Assembly: GCA_945859605.1 (NCBI GenBank) | Contig: OX243817.1 | Coordinates: 19,995,134-20,059,133 of the forward strand | Reading direction: 5' to 3' | Origin: Lumbricus rubellus | Taxonomy: Eukaryota > Annelida > Clitellata > Crassiclitellata > Lumbricidae | Length of the DNA stretch: 64,000 nt | Shown: positions 1 to 12,416 of the stretch, piece by piece | Numbering within the stretch: the first letter of the stretch is position 1 | Layout: every line of letters starts with the position of its first letter | Notes under the pieces: generated by a model | Database searches by the model: none | Seen by the model: only the letters and a program-made list of their open reading frames with translations | What the model was told of the DNA's origin: nothing | Position numbers and translations under genes: made by a program

Positions 1-240
1 TAGGCCTATGTAAAAGGCCTATAGCCCAATAAATATTCTTCCTTCTCCTTTTCCACCGCCACATCCTCTTCTTCCTCTTCCTCTTCCTCTTCATCGGTAG
101 ATTCCTATATAATTATTTGGACCACATGCGTGTACATGTAAGTGCTTTTAGACAGTACTCTATTCCTAGCAAAACATAGTTTTGTGAGCTACCTAAAGTG
201 CGCTGTAATTAAGCGTCTCCGTGTATGCCCGCATGCATAC
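1..240. other. Flanking sequence, no gene seen
   Basis: AT-rich sequence with a short pyrimidine-rich run near 60-95 made of TCTTCC-type units. No coding feature is visible. Confidence 0.6.
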
Positions 241-241
241 A

Positions 242-593
242 TAGGCTACATACGTGCATACGTGCATACATACATACATGCATGCATGCATACATACATA
301 CATACTTACATACATACATACATGCATACATGCATACATGCATACATACATACATACTTACATACATACATACAAACATACATACATACATACATACATA
401 CATACATACATACATACATACATACATACATACATACATACATACATACATACATACATACATACATACATACATACATACATACATACATACATACATA
501 CATACATACATACATACATACATACATACATACATACATACATACATACATACATACATACATACATGCATACATGCATACATACATACATAC

Positions 594-624
<31 letters not shown>

Positions 625-741
625 CATACATACATACATACATACATACATACATACATACATACATACATACATACATACATACATACATACATACATA
701 CATACATACATACATACATACATACATACATACATACATAC
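242..741. repeat. (CATA)n tetranucleotide microsatellite
   Basis: About 500 bp of CATA units with scattered CATG and CTTA variants. The run is open in several frames on both strands, which creates artificial Thr/Tyr/Ile/His or Met/Tyr/Val/Cys peptides. It codes for nothing. Confidence 0.98.
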
Positions 742-3476
742 GCAAATTATATGTAAAAACTACAATAACGACAGCTTCTTATGCGTTGAAAAGCAGTCCA
801 GACACCTGCGCATGCTCACCGTTAATTCACCTGTACGTCTTCTGCGGCATATAATACATTATCTTGATAATGCATACATTTGCAGGAAGCACTATGCGGC
901 ACTTAATTAAATTTTTTTTTATTCTGCACGTGAGATGTGCGCATACACATATAGATAGAATCCCCATGTGACCTTCTGCTCTTTAATACATGAGTTATAT
1001 ATTATATTCATTACATAATATATATATATATATATTGATATATATATATATAATATATATATGTACATGTAGGCTATTAATGGTGTTGCATGTTTTCTGC
1101 TTCAGTTAGCAGCTTGAATGTTTGTGCGATCGCCTAAACAACCGTATTAGTAGGCCTATAAGAGAATTAGTTCGTGATGCCGCGACGCAAACTGAATCTA
1201 TGACCTAACATTATCAACCATTAAATACGTGTAGTTCTGGCTGATTACATTGACAATGGGAATGATCATGGGATATTTATAGGCCAGGTAAGAGTCTGTG
1301 CAGTTAGGCGTCTGAAATGAGGATTCAACCGCCAGTCTTTTTAGGGCGCCATATAAGTAAGTCCTCATTGTACACACAGATCAACGTTGTCTGACCCCCT
1401 CCCAGTCATTTTCGACAATTCTCGTACTGCTTAAGTGTGGTCCATGAGCGGAGTTTATCAGGGGATAGGGGGCTAAGCCCCCCCCCCCCCAAGAAGGGCT
1501 AGATTCAAATTTTTTACCATGAAAATGGCGTGTTTTTTTAGGTTATTCCCCCCTAAGAAGGCCCAGACTCGGGGTTAGCCCCCCAAGAACGGAAACCAAA
1601 CTTCGCCCATGGTGTTGTCTATTTCTTAGGCGGCTTAGGCCTATCCCGCTTAGTCATTCTTTGGGCGCACTTGTAGCGGCATGAGTCGCATGACTGTGTT
1701 ACGAAACCACAGAAAAGTCGTTGCTATTATTCTGAAGACAACACACAACCAAGCAGAGCTGATTCTTCTTCCAAGACTATTATAGTTCCGATCTTCTACA
1801 ATCGTAGCATCGTCCATGTCTACAAACGAGTAGATGATGGTATTGTCATTCATTCCACCACAGCTGGAAAAGCCGGCTGCATCGTGCATGGAATAATTGC
1901 CTCAGCCGATGATGATAAGTCTTCCTAGATCTGTAGTCTAAAAAAACACCTTTTCCAGCGCCTTTCCGTTTGCACCCAACGTTTTAATGCTGTGGCCTTC
2001 AGGGGCACGTTTGTGGTCTTCGTTGGGGACGAGGCTCGGTAGTTCCAGAATTTTAATCTTAGGATAGCTTTTATAAACCTGAGGGATCATAAATACCTCG
2101 GGTGAAAAATAATTATAATGCTAATAGTTGTAAATGCTTGATGCAATTTTCATGCATGCATTGCATAGGCTACGCCACAGCATATAATGCATTATGCGTG
2201 TACATACACAATCGGACAATAAGCCATCTTTCATGAATTATACCATGAAATATACTTGGCTAGTGCACCAATATATATATATATATATATAATTATATAT
2301 ATATATAAGCATATATATATTATACGTGCAAAAGAATACAGAGATTGAGAGCATGCATCTGTCGTCCGTTCTTAAAGAGCTGCATCATAATCATCGGAGT
2401 AACCGATATGAGGAGTATGGATAGAGTTACGATAATAATGAGTGCGCACTGTGCACGGATGATGCCCGCATCGCACGAGCAGCGCCATCTGTTCATTGGC
2501 TGTTCATTTCCTGCGACATTGTTGTCACATTGTAAGTATAATCTGATACGTTTCGCAAAATCGTATATTAATATTATTCTCTGTGCATGTAGAGCCGTAT
2601 ATCCTTCATTCTTATAGATAGGCCTATACTTATACGATTATACATTTATATATATAGGCCTATATAGGCCTATAGTTATGTAGTTGTATCATATGAATGC
2701 GAAAGCACACTATATTTCCGCCATTTATATGTATAAATAATTCTGTTTCTTATAAGCCGAATGAGTTCTCGGTGCTTGCATGGAGCTGATGGAGCTTTGC
2801 CTGTGGCTACAGTTGCAGCAGCTGCCAATTCCCCTTCCATTCTCTTCCCTTCTCTTCCCTTCTCTTCCATTCTCTTCTCTTCCCTTCCGTTCGCCTTCTC
2901 TTCCCTTCTCTTCTATTCCATTTCCCTTTCTTCTGCTCACTCGCCTTCCGTGCGAAAGGTCTCTTTCTCAAAGGATGCTGGTCTCTTTGCCTTTCTCCAC
3001 CAGCAACTCTTCAGTGCATACATGCTGTATAGGCTACACATATGCGTGGGTTACAGATGTAGCCAGGAATGACAAGAGACAGCATTAACAGCAGCATCTG
3101 CATCACCAGCATCACCAGCAGCAGCAGCAGCAAGGGCTACAGCAGCATCGTTCGACCATTAGGCTAGGTGAGTCTGTTACACAAATGATCAATTCATCAT
3201 TGTTGATTCATTGTAATTAGCATATACTTAATTAAGCGACTCTCTTGTGTTGCGAACAAATCGAATAACATTACGCGTAATTTCTTTCTTCATGTTAGCG
3301 TAAAGTAAGGAATAGGTTTTCATAATTATATTAACGGAGAATAGACAAACGGATATGCTAATGAATAAGTAAATCTGCGTGCATGAAAATTAGATTATAA
3401 AGGCGAAGAACCGGTGTATAGAAACCTTAGTAGGCTACCACATTTATACTGCGGTGGTACAAAGTCTACGTCACTG
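742..3476. other. Intergenic spacer, no gene seen
   Basis: AT-rich spacer with TA runs near 1,016-1,065 and 2,270-2,310. A pyrimidine tract at about 2,825-2,935 is built from CTTCC and CTTCT units, and a short CAG/CAT-rich stretch lies at about 3,085-3,135. TAGGCCTA-type words are frequent. The tract at 1,338-1,608 resembles sequences at 5,176-5,325 and 7,114-7,241. No spliced or intact gene is recognisable; upstream exons or the promoter of the receptor gene could lie here unseen. Confidence 0.5.
1446..1608. repeat. Interspersed repeat, CGGAGTTTATCAG family (copy 1)
   Basis: It opens with GCGGAGTTTATCAG, runs into GGGGGCTAAGCCCC and a C-run, then carries AAGAAGGCCCAGACT near its end. The same order of words recurs at 7,114-7,241 inside an intron of the receptor gene, so this is a dispersed repeat. 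No terminal repeats or target duplication could be fixed. Confidence 0.6.
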
Positions 3477-3478
3477 GT

Positions 3479-3700
3479 GGGGCGCGGTGGTGTAGTGGGT
3501 ATGTTCGTTTCCTTGCAGGCGGAAGGTTGAAGGTTCGAATCCACCTCAAGGCATCGCGTAGAAGGGCCTACCTCACTCGTGTTTGCTCAGCGCTTTGGCG
3601 TGAAACTCGGATGCAGTGTTCTCCCTGTGGTCGGGAGCGCCTCTGAGTAGCGAGCTTGAAGGAGCGTTATAACAAGTGCACAACTGCACATAAAAACAAA
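3479..3700 (+). mobile_element. tRNA-derived SINE, family 1 (copy a)
   Basis: The head is tRNA-like, with a pol III A box (TGGTGTAGTGG) and a B box (GGTTCGAATCC) at the expected spacing. The body reads CTCAGCGCTTTGGCGTGAAACTC. The tail GGAGCGCCTCTGAGTAG, then AGCTTGAAGGAGCG, ends in a short A-rich stretch. At least five further copies lie in the window, and the tail also occurs at the end of LINE fragments. Confidence 0.88.
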
Positions 3701-4191
3701 CCATTGAAATCATCATACGACAGCACATCAGCTCTTTTTTTATAGCGATGTGTTAGATTGGAGCTTTTCCGAAACCTGAGACATGATGAGGTGGGAATAA
3801 GATACTTAATCATGTTGATGCCTTTTACATCTCCCTTTTACTTCTGTTCGCAAGTTCTGTCTTTTTTAGTCCTAGATCTACCTTTTGAGTTTCGCTTCTT
3901 TTTGGTTTCCATATTAAATATAACACATTTTTGTTATGTATGCCTATTGTGCTTTTCGAGGTTTGAGCAATCAATTTTTATCCTTCCTTTTCCTGCTAAA
4001 TTTAGTTTTTGATAAGGTGACGAAATAAAAACAGCAGATGTTTTTTGCCTTTCGTTTCCTGACACGATACCTTTCAGCATTTTGTTAAGCTGACAGTTGA
4101 CCTTTAGGCTATCTACTATTGAACCTTAATAAATTTCTTCATGATTTTTAATACCTTTCCATGAATTCAAGAGCATTACTTTTTCACTGCC

Positions 4192-4217
4192 TCTCTCTCT
4201 CTCTCTCTCTCTCTCTG
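4192..4217. repeat. (CT)n microsatellite
   Basis: A simple CT run about 280 bp upstream of the first coding exon of the receptor gene. Confidence 0.9.
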
Positions 4218-4497
4218 CCTCTGTCTGTCCGTTTTAACTTTGAACTTTCCATCATCCCATGGTAAAGTTCCATTGAATGTGGAATAATTGCTTTTGTTGG
4301 GTTAGTTCGTAACTTTTGCAGAGAGACAGATCTTCTGCTGTGATGGATTCATAAGCTTTTCTTAATGTGAGCACATCAACAACTCCGATAATTAATAGGC
4401 TTTCTTATTAACATGCCATGCAGCCAATCGTTTCAATTTTCTAATTGAAGTCGTCAAATCTTCATTATAAATTTGTCTATCTTCCAACTATAGGAAG

Positions 4498-7400
4498 ATG
4501 TTGGTACTATTTTGGAACTACCGATCTCAGATTATGTCGCTGCTTGCCAGTGTTTGCATCTTCTGCTTCCACCTAGTGGCAGGTAAGAAAATCAATATAT
4601 TATTATGTTGCGATTAAAACGAGTCATCCGATACGCCTATGTTTCTTGTTTCATGGTTTAGCAAACAGGAGTCGGCATATATAATAAGCGCGTTTTGGCC
4701 AACCTTCTTCCTCGTCGTATAGCCTAATACATAGGGCTTACTTAAAAACTGCAATTGGAAAGCTATTATATTGTTATCACCCCCAGCACCGCCCTAGTTG
4801 CGCCACTGCTTCTGTTCGACTGCAAAGCTGTGCAATGACTTACATGTATTGTAGGCAAAGCTATAGAGGGTTCACACAATGTCATATTTGGCTTATTGCT
4901 ATATATTGAGGAACCATAAATAATATGATAGCTATGGACTTAAAAAGCTTGGCAACTCAGGGTCCTGGTCAAAATAGTCGTTTGGAATCTGATAGATAAC
5001 GAAAGACCATTAGCCTATGTCAAGAAGTATTGCGTGAGATTATAAGAGATTACAATTCATGCACTCTATATAATGCCATGTCAAGTATAAAAAATGTCCA
5101 GATAAGTATTTCTAACTACACCGTGTTTGCTTTAAGTAAAAATCTTATGGTTATTACGACAACACAGGGTGAGAATTGCCGGGGTTGGAGGGGTTTAACC
5201 CCCCAACCCCCCAGTCTTTCTTAGAGCCCCATGTTAAAGTATGTTTCTCACACCCAAATTCCAAGTGGATCATTGTCCAACCCCCCAGTTATTTTTCCAC
5301 AATTCTTACACTGCGACAACATGATGTAACTAACTGTAATCATTCTCTTATATTATTTGCATAATCATCATCGTCGTCATCGTGATGTTAAGTATCTTCT
5401 GCATCCGATGAGCAAGAACTGTTGTCGTATCTGTTGCGTGGATACGATGTGGATGCGAGGGGAGTGTCACGTGTCAACATGACAGTCAGAGTGGAACTAC
5501 AACTGCTGCTGCTCAGGATACACGGCCTGGTTTGTCACATTTTCTAATTTTGTTAACAATCTGAGTGGCTTTTGGTGCTGTGATATCAATTATAATTATC
5601 ATTTGTTAATTCATTAACGCATTCAGTATTAAACAACACATCTTTGTGCCTGTCCACTTTATTCTATGCATGTCTGTCTCTCTGACAGAAAAACAGACTG
5701 ACAAAAAACAAACAGACAAACAAACAAACAGAATGACAGATAGAGATACATTCTACGACTTTCTTCCTTTCATCCCAATGCTTTCTGCAAACGTTCAACA
5801 CTTACTTCTCACCAATGCATTGCTTATATATATTGGCCTAGACCAAAAATACGGGATGTTAGCCATTAAGATTGAAATAACTGATAATAATTCATTAATT
5901 TTTTATTCAATTGTAGGATGAACGGAGTCAACTTCTGACAAGTACTGGTCTCATCATCTGTGTCAGTCTCATTCGATTCGCATTCTTTATCTGTCTCTAC
6001 TTCTGTAATAATCTTTATAAACGCAGGCGCGAGAGAATATAAATATTGACAATGTTTAGGCCTATTAACTGCGGGAGGCAGAGAAGAGAAGCGGCGACCT
6101 TGTCCATCAGGGTCCTTGCGGTTTGATGAAGTGCACTGCATTATTTGCTGCTTGGAAAGTGAGTCGGCTTACTTTGCAAAAGCTATTGTTCGAAAGTCAT
6201 AGTTTCGCCAAAATTGTTGCTCGTAAAACGACGTAGGCTACCACAGTGGTTCCCAAAGTGGTGGTCCGCGGACCAGTGCCGGTCCGCGGAGGTATGATCG
6301 CCGGTCCGCGGAGAAGAGTTAAAAATAAAAAATAAACTGTAATTATTAGTTTATTTGTTTGAAATTGTGAAATTATTCGAATTGTTGTCCAAAATTTATT
6401 AAAATTTCTGTCTTAATATAAAAAAATTTGAAATAAATCAACGCGCCTTATTTTAACTTGATAGATGGCAAATTCAAAATTTACTACATTGATGACGGCA
6501 GTCAGCTTATTTGTGTTGATAATCGCCATTAAGGCCTTAGTTAGCGGTCCGCGAGCTTCACCAAACATTATTGTCGGTCCGCGGCATGTTGAAGTTTGGG
6601 AACCACTGGGCTACCAGGTAAACAAATTTCCCCCACGCCGTCTCTCAGTAATTATAATCAGAGGGAATACTGTATGGCATTAATGGTAGTTCGAATGGGA
6701 GGGAAGTTGATTTTATAAATTCTCACAGATCCATTGCTGTACCGCATCCCGTGTGAAGAGTTAGGTTTGAACTGCTGTGCATGTTATTCGAAATGGCAGG
6801 ACTGGCAGGACGACCGACTGGCTTGGAGGTCGGAGGAATTCGCAAACATCGCCGACATTGTAATCAGACCAGAGAGAATCTGGCTTCCGGAACTGGCTCT
6901 CATGAACGGGTCAGTTATTATATCAGTCACAGCTCGCCGCGTCTATAAACTGTAGGCTATGTATTATGTAATATTGTATACACACGTCCTTATACTTGAC
7001 ATCGCTGCTGCCTCCAATATGGTTGCTGCAATGGTAACTAAAATTATGACAACAATTGTGGCGAAGACTGTGCGCATGATTTTACCCTGTCGCACTTAAC
7101 GTAGGCTAATCTTGGGCGGAGTTTATCAGAGGCTAGGGGGGCTAAGCCCTCCCCCCCAAGCAGGCCCAGATTCAGCTGTTTTACTATGAAAATTGGATAT
7201 TTTCTCTGGCTTAGCCCCACGCCCCCAAGAAGGCCCAGACTGTATTCTAGTGATATAAGAATATCCAAATTTTCTACGACTAAGCATTATTCTTTAAATG
7301 AATGAATGAATTAATGAACAAAATAATGAATGAGCGAATGAATGAATGAATTAATTAATTAATTAATCAACGTATGAATGAATGAATTAACTAATTAATT

Positions 7401-8910
7401 AATCAATTTAATTAATAACTCGTCTGTTATATTTACAGAGCAGTTGATCTGGCGCCAGACTTCCGCAAGGTGCGCGTTCTATTACGTCACGACGGTCACG
7501 TGCACTGGGAACCTGGCGGCGTTTTCACGACGACCTGCGACATCGACATCCGCTTCTTCCCATTCGACGACCAATCGTGTCCCATTCTGCTCGGTGCGTG
7601 GGCCTACCACAGTACCCGGATGAACATCACGAACGCCTCCAGCGAGATCCAGACGCACAACTTCCGGTTGAACGGCGAGTGGGACATCTACCGGACGAGG
7701 GCGCAGTGGAGAGAGAACGTGCTTCCGTGCTGTCCCGACACACGGTACCCCTACGTTGAGTTCACTCTGTACCTGCGTAGGAAGCACGCTTTCTTCGTCA
7801 TCAACATCATCCTTCCGTGCTCTCTGCTCAGCATCCTCGTCATGATCGTCTTCTGTCTGCCGCCGGATGCTGGCGAAAAGATTTCTCTTGGAATATCCGT
7901 GCTACTCGCTTTCACCGTATTTCTGCTGATGGTCGCTGAGAACATACCGCGCACGTCGCTACGTGTGCCAGTCATCGGTAAGCATTCAACTACATGTAGC
8001 CAGCCTATTATATGACTCATAAGTTATGCACTTGAAAATATTTCGCTGACATTTCCAACCTCTCTCAACAGACAATCTTTTGGGGGCGTACTCTTTCTTT
8101 GAGTTTCACGAGTCTAGTCGGGATCTTCCAAATTGAATTGGTGTAGGCCTGTGGATTAATGGGCAGACGGACGAACGGGCGGATGTTTAACGAAATGGGT
8201 ATTTGAGAAGACAGTACAAAGAATAGCCTACTAGAAGTAGGCCTACGTCGTCTACCTTGCTATTGACAATGTATATAGGCCTAAATAGTGTCGTAAGTAC
8301 AATAATTGGGTCTACAATTATTCTGTTTGAAGTTTTTAATGCAACGTCGTTTTTTCATCGTTTCTTTTCTTCTCTAGTGATCTACTTGACGTGTACGATG
8401 GCGCTCGGAACCTTCTCCGTTTGCCTGACAGTCTTCGTCCTCAACCTTCATCACCGCGATGCAGAATGCCCCGTTCCAAGACTTGCTTACGTCATCGTCC
8501 TTCGGTATCTCGCATCCTTCCTCTGCGTTCAAGCACGAAAGCCAAAGACCCTGCTCGAGCGACGACGACGCTTCGATTCGCAAGGTGGCGCTGCAACATC
8601 ATATTATTCTCTCGGCATTCGCCAGGCGGCGACGCGGCGAGTGCAGGTCAGGAATAAGGCGAGCGCCGCCAACGCAGGCGTTAATGGCGGCGCAGCAGCG
8701 GAGAGACTGTTCGAGCTGACCGAAGTAAAGACTAATAATTGTGAGGAAGGGATTCCGGAAGTTGAGGATTTCAGTGACGATTGGAAGGAGATATCACACG
8801 TCCTCGATCGACTTTTCTTCTGGATAATTTTGCTGTCGATGACGGCTTCTGCCATGATCATACTGCTTGTGCCGCTCTACAAGGATGAGACGAATGCTTC
8901 AGACAGATAG
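4498..8910 (+). CDS. Nicotinic acetylcholine receptor-type subunit (Cys-loop ion channel), alpha-like and divergent
   Basis: Six exons join in frame to 482 aa: 4498-4582, 5393-5529, 5917-5961, 6800-6909, 7439-7977, 8378-8910 (stop TAG). The 45-bp third and 110-bp fourth exons match the classic sizes in nicotinic receptor genes. Residues 1-28 form a hydrophobic signal peptide. The Cys-loop is C159-C173 with FPFDDQSC inside it. A vicinal cysteine pair at C223-C224 (LPCCPD) marks an alpha-type loop C. TM1 is about 245-265. TM2 begins GEKISLGISVLL with Glu272 at -1' and Leu282 at 9', predicting a cation channel. TM3 follows PVIVIYL and ends VLNLHHRD; a short cytoplasmic loop and TM4 (FFWIILLSMTASAMIILLVP) close the protein. 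The subunit should assemble as a plasma-membrane pentamer. Several ligand-cage aromatics are replaced (see findings), so acetylcholine as ligand is not assured. The exon 2 acceptor (TTAAG) is weak and is the least certain junction. Confidence 0.9.
6236..6616. mobile_element. hAT-like MITE with perfect 8-bp target duplication
   Basis: The element spans 6,244-6,608. It begins CAGTGGTTCCCAAA and ends TTTGGGAACCACTG, a perfect terminal inverted repeat of hAT type. The flanks are identical 8-bp copies of GGCTACCA (6,236-6,243 and 6,609-6,616). The interior repeats GGTCCGCGG several times and codes for no transposase. It lies in intron 3 of the receptor gene. Confidence 0.93.
7114..7241. repeat. 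Interspersed repeat, CGGAGTTTATCAG family (copy 2)
   Basis: It shares GCGGAGTTTATCAG, GGGGGGCTAAGCCC and AAGAAGGCCCAGACT in the same order with 1,446-1,608. It lies in intron 4 of the receptor gene. Confidence 0.6.
7297..7427. repeat. AATG / ATTA tetranucleotide repeat
   Basis: Imperfect AATG units pass into ATTA units directly upstream of receptor exon 5. AATG repeats are also the 3' tails of LINE fragments in this window, so this could be a LINE tail remnant; that is inference. Confidence 0.8.
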
Positions 8911-9649
8911 GCTAATAATTTATAGGTCTATAATTAGCCCACACAGGCCTATGTATGCAGGGCTTAAAGTGTGGCTGGGCGGTCGTGGACGGCGTCCATG
9001 CAGTTAATTTCAAATCTAAACACCGTGCTGCCACTTAGGCTATTAAGCCAGCAAAGCCTGGAAAGTTAAGGAGCGCCCATCACTTCTTTTTCTACACTTT
9101 AACTTCTTTAAGCACTGTATGCATGTATGTAGGGCCTGCAGGGCCTATGCTATATTCGTTTAATTAGTCTAAAAAACAGACAGAACGCTGTAGCTTTACA
9201 TTAGCACAATATTATTGACAGTAGACCTCTATGACTATCTAGTACCGGTACTTATGGTTCAGATTTTTGGTACCGGTAGGCCTACATGTTTTTAAAACAT
9301 TCTTGAGGTAAAGTTTATCGAGTCCGTATTGGGAAGGGAGGGTGAAATTGTGAGCCCTTAATTTGTCTAAAGTTATATGGATCTCGCTGCAGTTTGAAGA
9401 GGTTACGGAGGTCATGAATTAAATTCGTTTCCCTGAAAGCTTATTTGAACAGTAGGCCTATATCGTGTTAGCCTCTTGGCTCTTGCACTAAGGTTTCAGT
9501 TGTACTTAAGTGTACGATATCAGGATGGAAGTAGCAGGCTCGTCTAAGCTTGTTAATGATAAGTTGATAACCTCAAGGCGTGTTTTGTCCATTCCACTTG
9601 CAAGGCCCCACCATGTAGGGGAGGCATACATGATATAGGCCTAACCTTG
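8911..9649. other. 3' flank of the receptor gene, no gene seen
   Basis: It presumably begins with the receptor 3' UTR, but no clear AATAAA lies close to the stop codon. TAGGCCTA words and an ACCGGTA-rich stretch near 9,240-9,285 are present. Nothing else is recognised. Confidence 0.45.
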
Positions 9650-10085
9650 TCACCCTGTTCCGTCAGTTCAAGGAACTCTAGCGACTGTCATGACGAGCCT
9701 TCTCAACTCCGTTCTGTTCTGCGTTGCATCCCTCAGTTGTTCAAGATTCATTCCTGTAGTCCTGTGTATATCTTCCATCCATCTGGTCCTCGGCAGTCCT
9801 CTTCTCCTCGTACCCTCTCCACACGCCAGCATCATCATCGCCTTCTCCAGTCCATCTGTGCACATCACGTGACCGAAATACACCAGCTTCTGTTTGATGG
9901 ACCTCTGCAGCAATGTCCCCTCTTAGTTGCCTATCTCCTGGAGCACAGATTCATTTGTCCTTCTCTCCCTCCACGATATCACCAGCAGCCTGCTCCATAT
10001 CCACATTTCACACGCAGCAATGTTGTTATCCATTGCCATGCCTTCGTCTTCGACCGCGTCTCGCTTCCATATAGCATGTAGGCCT
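9650..10085 (-). pseudogene. LINE reverse transcriptase C-terminal fragment
   Basis: The minus strand encodes a broken peptide with LYGSE, then KLVYFGHVMC, then RRRGLPRTRWMEDI and GMNLEQLRDAT. This is the typical order of the C-terminal part of non-LTR retrotransposon polyproteins (YGxExW, FGHV, RRGRPRxRWxDDI). A stop interrupts the frame. It resembles the + strand fragment at 27,390-27,566, down to the ELTEQGDKV-like end. Confidence 0.8.
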
Positions 10086-10546
10086 ACATCATTCTATATA
10101 TATATATATAGCCTAATTATTATTATAGTAGCTCTATTAATAGTATGGTATATTTCTTAGCAATATGCCCCATTCTACACAAGGGAGCAAGTTCCTGACC
10201 AGGCTGATCGAGAGCCGACGTCTGATTCTGCCTATAGTAGGCTATATTATCCTAGATAGATGAACAGGCAAAGACGAGGTACACGTCCCCTCAGCAGAGC
10301 GGTGGATGCTGCGACCCAGACATTCAGGGTAGGGCCGCAGAGCTCTCGCTGGCAGACAGATCTAGGCCCAGCAGCACCTTCACACCGGCGCGTGGTTCGC
10401 TGGCGGAGGGGAGCCAGCGCAGCACGCCTAGCATAATTTACGGTCATAGACGTGGAAGATTCTGGGTATGCGTCCAATGAGGCTTACTACGTAGGCCTAT
10501 ACCACAGCACAAAAAACAGTCCAGACATATCTAGGCCTATCCCGTC
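10086..10546. other. Repeat-rich spacer with a GC-rich block
   Basis: A short TA run lies at about 10,098-10,110. The block 10,260-10,440 is distinctly GC-rich compared with its surroundings and is open on the minus strand for 76 codons, but the peptide has no recognisable motif. It may be part of a mobile element. Confidence 0.35.
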
Positions 10547-10985
10547 CGTCAGTGGTGTGCTTTATGGATGCGAGTCTTGGGTGGTGACAAAGGATATAGA
10601 ACGGAGGATATTGGCATTCGAAAGAAAGACTAGTGCTACCGAAAGATTCTGAGAATAGGCTGGACACAAAAAGTTACCAATGTCGCACTATACAAACGAA
10701 TACGCCTGAAGGAGAATATTATGCAGAAGCTGATCAGGAGAAAGATGGGGCTATTTGGGCATATATGCAGAATGGGGGACGACAGGAAAATAAAACTACT
10801 GGTTTTCGGCAGAATGGAGGGGACAAATCGAAGAGGAAGACCGCACAGAGAATGGTTGGACGACATCATCGGGTGGGGAAGAGCATCACTCCAGGAGCTG
10901 AGTCACATGGCGATGGACAGGGAGCAGTGGAGATTTTTGGTGAAAATGGCAGTGGACACCTACGGGCGTTGAGCCCATGGTGCCT
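10547..10985 (+). pseudogene. LINE reverse transcriptase C-terminal fragment, frameshifted
   Basis: The first part encodes VLYGCESWVVTKDIERRI, and after a frameshift near 10,650 the rest encodes MGLFGHICRM, RRGRPHREWLDDII and REQWRFLVKMAV. These are standard landmarks of the C-terminal region of non-LTR retrotransposon proteins. A GAT repeat follows the stop, as is common at LINE 3' ends. It is dead. Confidence 0.85.
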
Positions 10986-12416
10986 GATGATGATGATGAT
11001 CCCGTCCGCCCAGTCTGGAGGCCAAAGCAGCGTAAGCAGCCGTAATCGAGTCGGGCTGTCGGATCGTAATCGTAAACTCAAAATTTCTTAAGCGCCATTA
11101 AAAATCCAAGCGCGGGGCACCAGCTTATTCACGATCGCTGTGTACCGTACGCAATTGGTAAAGAAGTAGGCCTAGGCCTACTTTGTCAGTGTCGCCAGAA
11201 GTGAGTGAGCGAGCGAGCGACAGAAGATGGCGCAATTGGTGGTCTAGTACTCTAGTAAGAGTATCTATATATATTATATACAACTTCAGATCTGTGTCTT
11301 GCGCTTGTAGCAGTGTAACTTAAAGTCTTAAAGGTCTTTGCTTGTAGTAGCCTAGCTACAGAACCAACGCTGAAGAACTAGGACCCATGATGCAGAATTA
11401 TGACTTTTATTTGTAGTCTTTTCTCTGGTATCGGTGACGTCATCAATTTATGTAGGGTTTGTTTTTTGCGGTGCTGGTACTAAATAAACTGTTTACAAAA
11501 ATGTTCGTTATTCTCATTTGATTTTGCAAAAAATATTGCGTGCAAGATTACTATTCCCGTTTAATTTTTTCAGTTTTTTTTAAAGTTTGTCATTGGAAAG
11601 TTATGTAGCAACAATACATAATGTAACAAGACTTAGCGTTTGCGGGCTCCGTAGAAGTTCCGAGTTTACGATTACGATAAATGTAAATCTTTTATCACTC
11701 AAAAAGCATCACCAGGGAAACCAGCTTGTTCGCCGGCGCTTTACTAAATCAAATCCGCAATAACCAGGCTGCTTTGTCCATTGCCTGCCAGCGATTAGGA
11801 GATCAGGAGCCTTCGATTTTATCGCCAGATCTTGGCTGCACTGTGGAACAAGCTCCTTAGACGCGTTCGCCATTTCTCTTTATTAACTAGTGGGCTAAGA
11901 GCCTCTTTCCATTGTGTCAAAACCACTTTTCTGTCTTGGTTTAACACACTGGTGGCGCCTCTGATTGGTGTGCACTGTGAGAGGCGCTATATAAATGTAT
12001 AGATCCAATGCTAAGGAATGCAGGCTTAGCTAACTTCATGGTAATTGCCATCTTCTGCCCAATAGACAATGTTGTCGCAAAAGTCATGTTTTGCTGAATA
12101 TGCTGTGCACAGTGTATATAAGGATTTATATTCACTGTTGCAGAACCCTCATTATATGCACATTATTTGAAACTGTTTTGAAAGTTTTGTCATTTCTGGT
12201 TGCAGAGTATGTCTGAAGAAAACTGATTTTTATTTTAACATCAATTGGAAAACACTGGAATTGTGCAGGGAATTTCATTTCTAAACTGACAATCCTACAA
12301 GCTGCATGGACGTATATTGAGAGGAAACAGATTATACAATTTGTTTGGTAATTATGGTACCAAATTACATGTGATTTTGTCAGATATCTTGCAATATTAT
12401 CATATCTTTGTGGAAA
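10986..12416. other. Upstream region of the pseudokinase gene
   Basis: It should contain the promoter and any 5' UTR exon of the downstream gene; no core promoter motif can be assigned with confidence. A degenerate LINE end lies at about 11,810-12,002, finishing GAGAGGCGCTATATAAATG, which resembles the LINE/SINE tail seen elsewhere in the window. Confidence 0.4.

Noticed and set aside
142..910. Several overlapping ORFs of 90-218 codons on both strands
   Set aside because: They are reading frames through the CATA microsatellite, which lacks stops by composition.
12408..12416. A start for the pseudokinase at 12,408
   Set aside because: That position is TTG. The first ATG in frame is at 12,417, in good initiation context.
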